Shown: positions 6,779 through 7,640 of the stretch, in pieces | How the letters are laid out: every line of letters begins with the position of its first letter | Position numbering within the stretch: the stretch's first letter is position 1 | DNA from: CAWKZT01 sp963854565 | GTDB lineage: Bacteria > Actinomycetota > Acidimicrobiia > Acidimicrobiales > JAHEJN01 | Length of the DNA: 7,640 nucleotides | NCBI GenBank assembly: GCA_963854565.1 | Contig: CAWKZT010000085.1 | Location: 1 to 7,640, forward strand | Direction: 5' to 3' | Position numbers and translations under genes: made by a program | The notes under the pieces: generated by a model | The model's input: only the letters and a program-made list of their open reading frames with translations | Databases searched by the model: none | Told to the model about the DNA's origin: nothing

Positions 6779-7640
6779 CAGGATTCCTCCGGTGAAACAA
6801 AGCGCAGCAAATCGCTGCGGGTGATGACAGCGTGCGGACGCCCACCGTCAAGAACAAGCAGCGCTTGGCAGGAGTCGAGCTTTTCGACAGCCATATGCAC
6901 CGGTTGACCGATCCCGATGGTAGTCAGCGGGGGCTGCATGACCTCGGAAACTTGCCGATCTAACAAACCCTCATCTTCGAAGGCTCGTTCCATAAGGTGC
7001 AACTCATCGAGCGACCCCACGACCTCTGCCGCCGACAAGGGCCACTCACCTTTTGCTACCGGAATCTGCGAAATATCGAGACCACGGAGCACACCAATAA
7101 CACTACGTACCGAGTCCTCAGGCTGGACATATTCAAGATTCTTGATATTGGTTCTGCGGCCACCAAGCACGTCGCCCACCACCGCACCATCGCTGGTGAT
7201 GAAGCCGAACGTTGCCATCCATTTGTCGTTGAACACCGTACTGAGGTAGCCACGCCCGGAATCAGGAATGAGCACGACAACAAGATGCTCATCGGTGCAA
7301 CCCGAGGCCACTTGCAAGGCAGCGGCCACAGCCGTGCCGCACGAACCCCCGATGAGCAGACCTTCTTCGCGGCTGACTCGGCGTGCGGTGCGGAAGCTGT
7401 CGGCGTCGCTAACAGCAATTGTCATGTCGACGACAGAAGTGTCGTAGGTAGCCGGCCAGAAATCTTCGCCGACGCCTTCGACCAGGTACGGTCGTCCAGA
7501 ACCTCCGCTGTACACGGAGCCCTGAGGGTCAGCCGCCACAATCTTGACGTCGGGGTTCTGCTCTTTGAGGTAACGCCCAATTCCAGAGATAGTTCCTCCG
7601 GTTCCTACGCCACAAACAAAGTGCGTGACCTTGCCGTCGG
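6778..7640 (-). CDS. cbs: Cystathionine beta-synthase, C-terminal two-thirds (partial)
   Basis: PLP enzyme condensing serine and homocysteine to cystathionine, the first step of reverse transsulfuration. The 5' end lies beyond the right edge: 286 codons are visible (the first complete one at 7638) of a usual 455-460. The visible part opens with DGKVTHFVCGVGTGGTISG; GTGGT at visible residues 12-16 is the loop holding the PLP phosphate. Next come AADPQGSVYSGG, the GEDFWPATYD segment, GGSCG (97-101) and PDSGRGYLS (125-133), all typical of beta-synthase rather than plain cysteine synthase. The last 130 residues form a tandem CBS-domain (Bateman) module at about 155-213 and 229-284, likely a regulatory, nucleotide-type ligand-binding region. 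A GTG at 7539 is in frame but internal, since the conserved catalytic region continues upstream of it. The stop TGA (6778-6780) overlaps the metB start, so the two form an operon, as in mycobacteria. Confidence 0.95.
   Translation of the reverse strand, partial: DGKVTHFVCGVGTGGTISGIGRYLKEQNPDVKIVAADPQGSVYSGGSGRPYLVEGVGEDFWPATYDTSVVDMTIAVSDADSFRTARRVSREEGLLIGGSCGTAVAAALQVASGCTDEHLVVVLIPDSGRGYLSTVFNDKWMATFGFITSDGAVVGDVLGGRRTNIKNLEYVQPEDSVRSVIGVLRGLDISQIPVAKGEWPLSAAEVVGSLDELHLMERAFEDEGLLDRQVSEVMQPPLTTIGIGQPVHMAVEKLDSCQALLVLDGGRPHAVITRSDLLRFVSPEES
6785..6790 (-). promoter_or_regulatory. Shine-Dalgarno for metB inside the cbs 3' end
   Basis: On the minus strand GGAGGA precedes the metB ATG by a normal spacing (GGAGG, then 7 nt, then ATG), within the last codons of cbs. 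With the TGATG overlap it supports the start at 6778 and suggests efficient re-initiation. It is the only strong ribosome binding site in the window; the other genes with visible starts have weak or none. Confidence 0.8.

Noticed and set aside
7537..7539. GTG at 7539 as the start of the cbs gene
   Set aside because: The conserved PLP phosphate loop GTGGT and flanking residues continue in frame upstream to the window edge, so the gene is simply cut off by the window.

Overview
The window reads as ordinary, gene-dense chromosome of a moderately GC-rich bacterium, most likely an actinobacterium. Support for that is a cystathionine beta-synthase gene with C-terminal CBS domains directly upstream of a cystathionine gamma-synthase/lyase gene (the pairing seen in mycobacteria and relatives), a DUF3817 membrane protein, scarce Shine-Dalgarno sequences and GTG start options. 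The placement is inference from gene content, and I cannot name a genus. There are no RNA genes, insertion sequences, CRISPR arrays or phage genes.

Layout, left to right. (1) Positions 1-1120, plus strand: the 3' end of ahpF (alkyl hydroperoxide reductase flavoprotein), followed 7 bp later by oxyR, the peroxide-sensing LysR-type regulator with both redox cysteines. (2) Positions 1117-1407, minus strand: a small three-helix DUF3817 membrane protein convergent with oxyR; the two stop codons share one CTAG. (3) Positions 1551-2789, plus strand: an MFS transporter, divergent from DUF3817 across a 143-bp gap. (4) Positions 2824-5504, minus strand: a two-gene ferric-iron-type ABC importer unit, substrate-binding lipoprotein then double-domain permease, overlapping at TGATG. 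No ATPase gene is present. A perfect 6+6 inverted repeat lies in the likely promoter of this unit. (5) Positions 5615-7640, minus strand: cystathionine beta-synthase (5' end off the window) and a cystathionine gamma-synthase/lyase, overlapping at TGATG with a strong ribosome binding site for the second gene.

Functionally there are three themes that plausibly meet in redox and iron physiology: peroxide defence (ahpF-oxyR), iron uptake (binding protein-permease) and sulfur amino acid metabolism by transsulfuration (cbs-metB). They look like separate transcription units, and any joint regulation is speculation. I found no convincing undescribed system. The most useful leads are the palindromic candidate operator in front of the iron importer, the missing ATPase, and the compact shared-stop and TGATG junctions.
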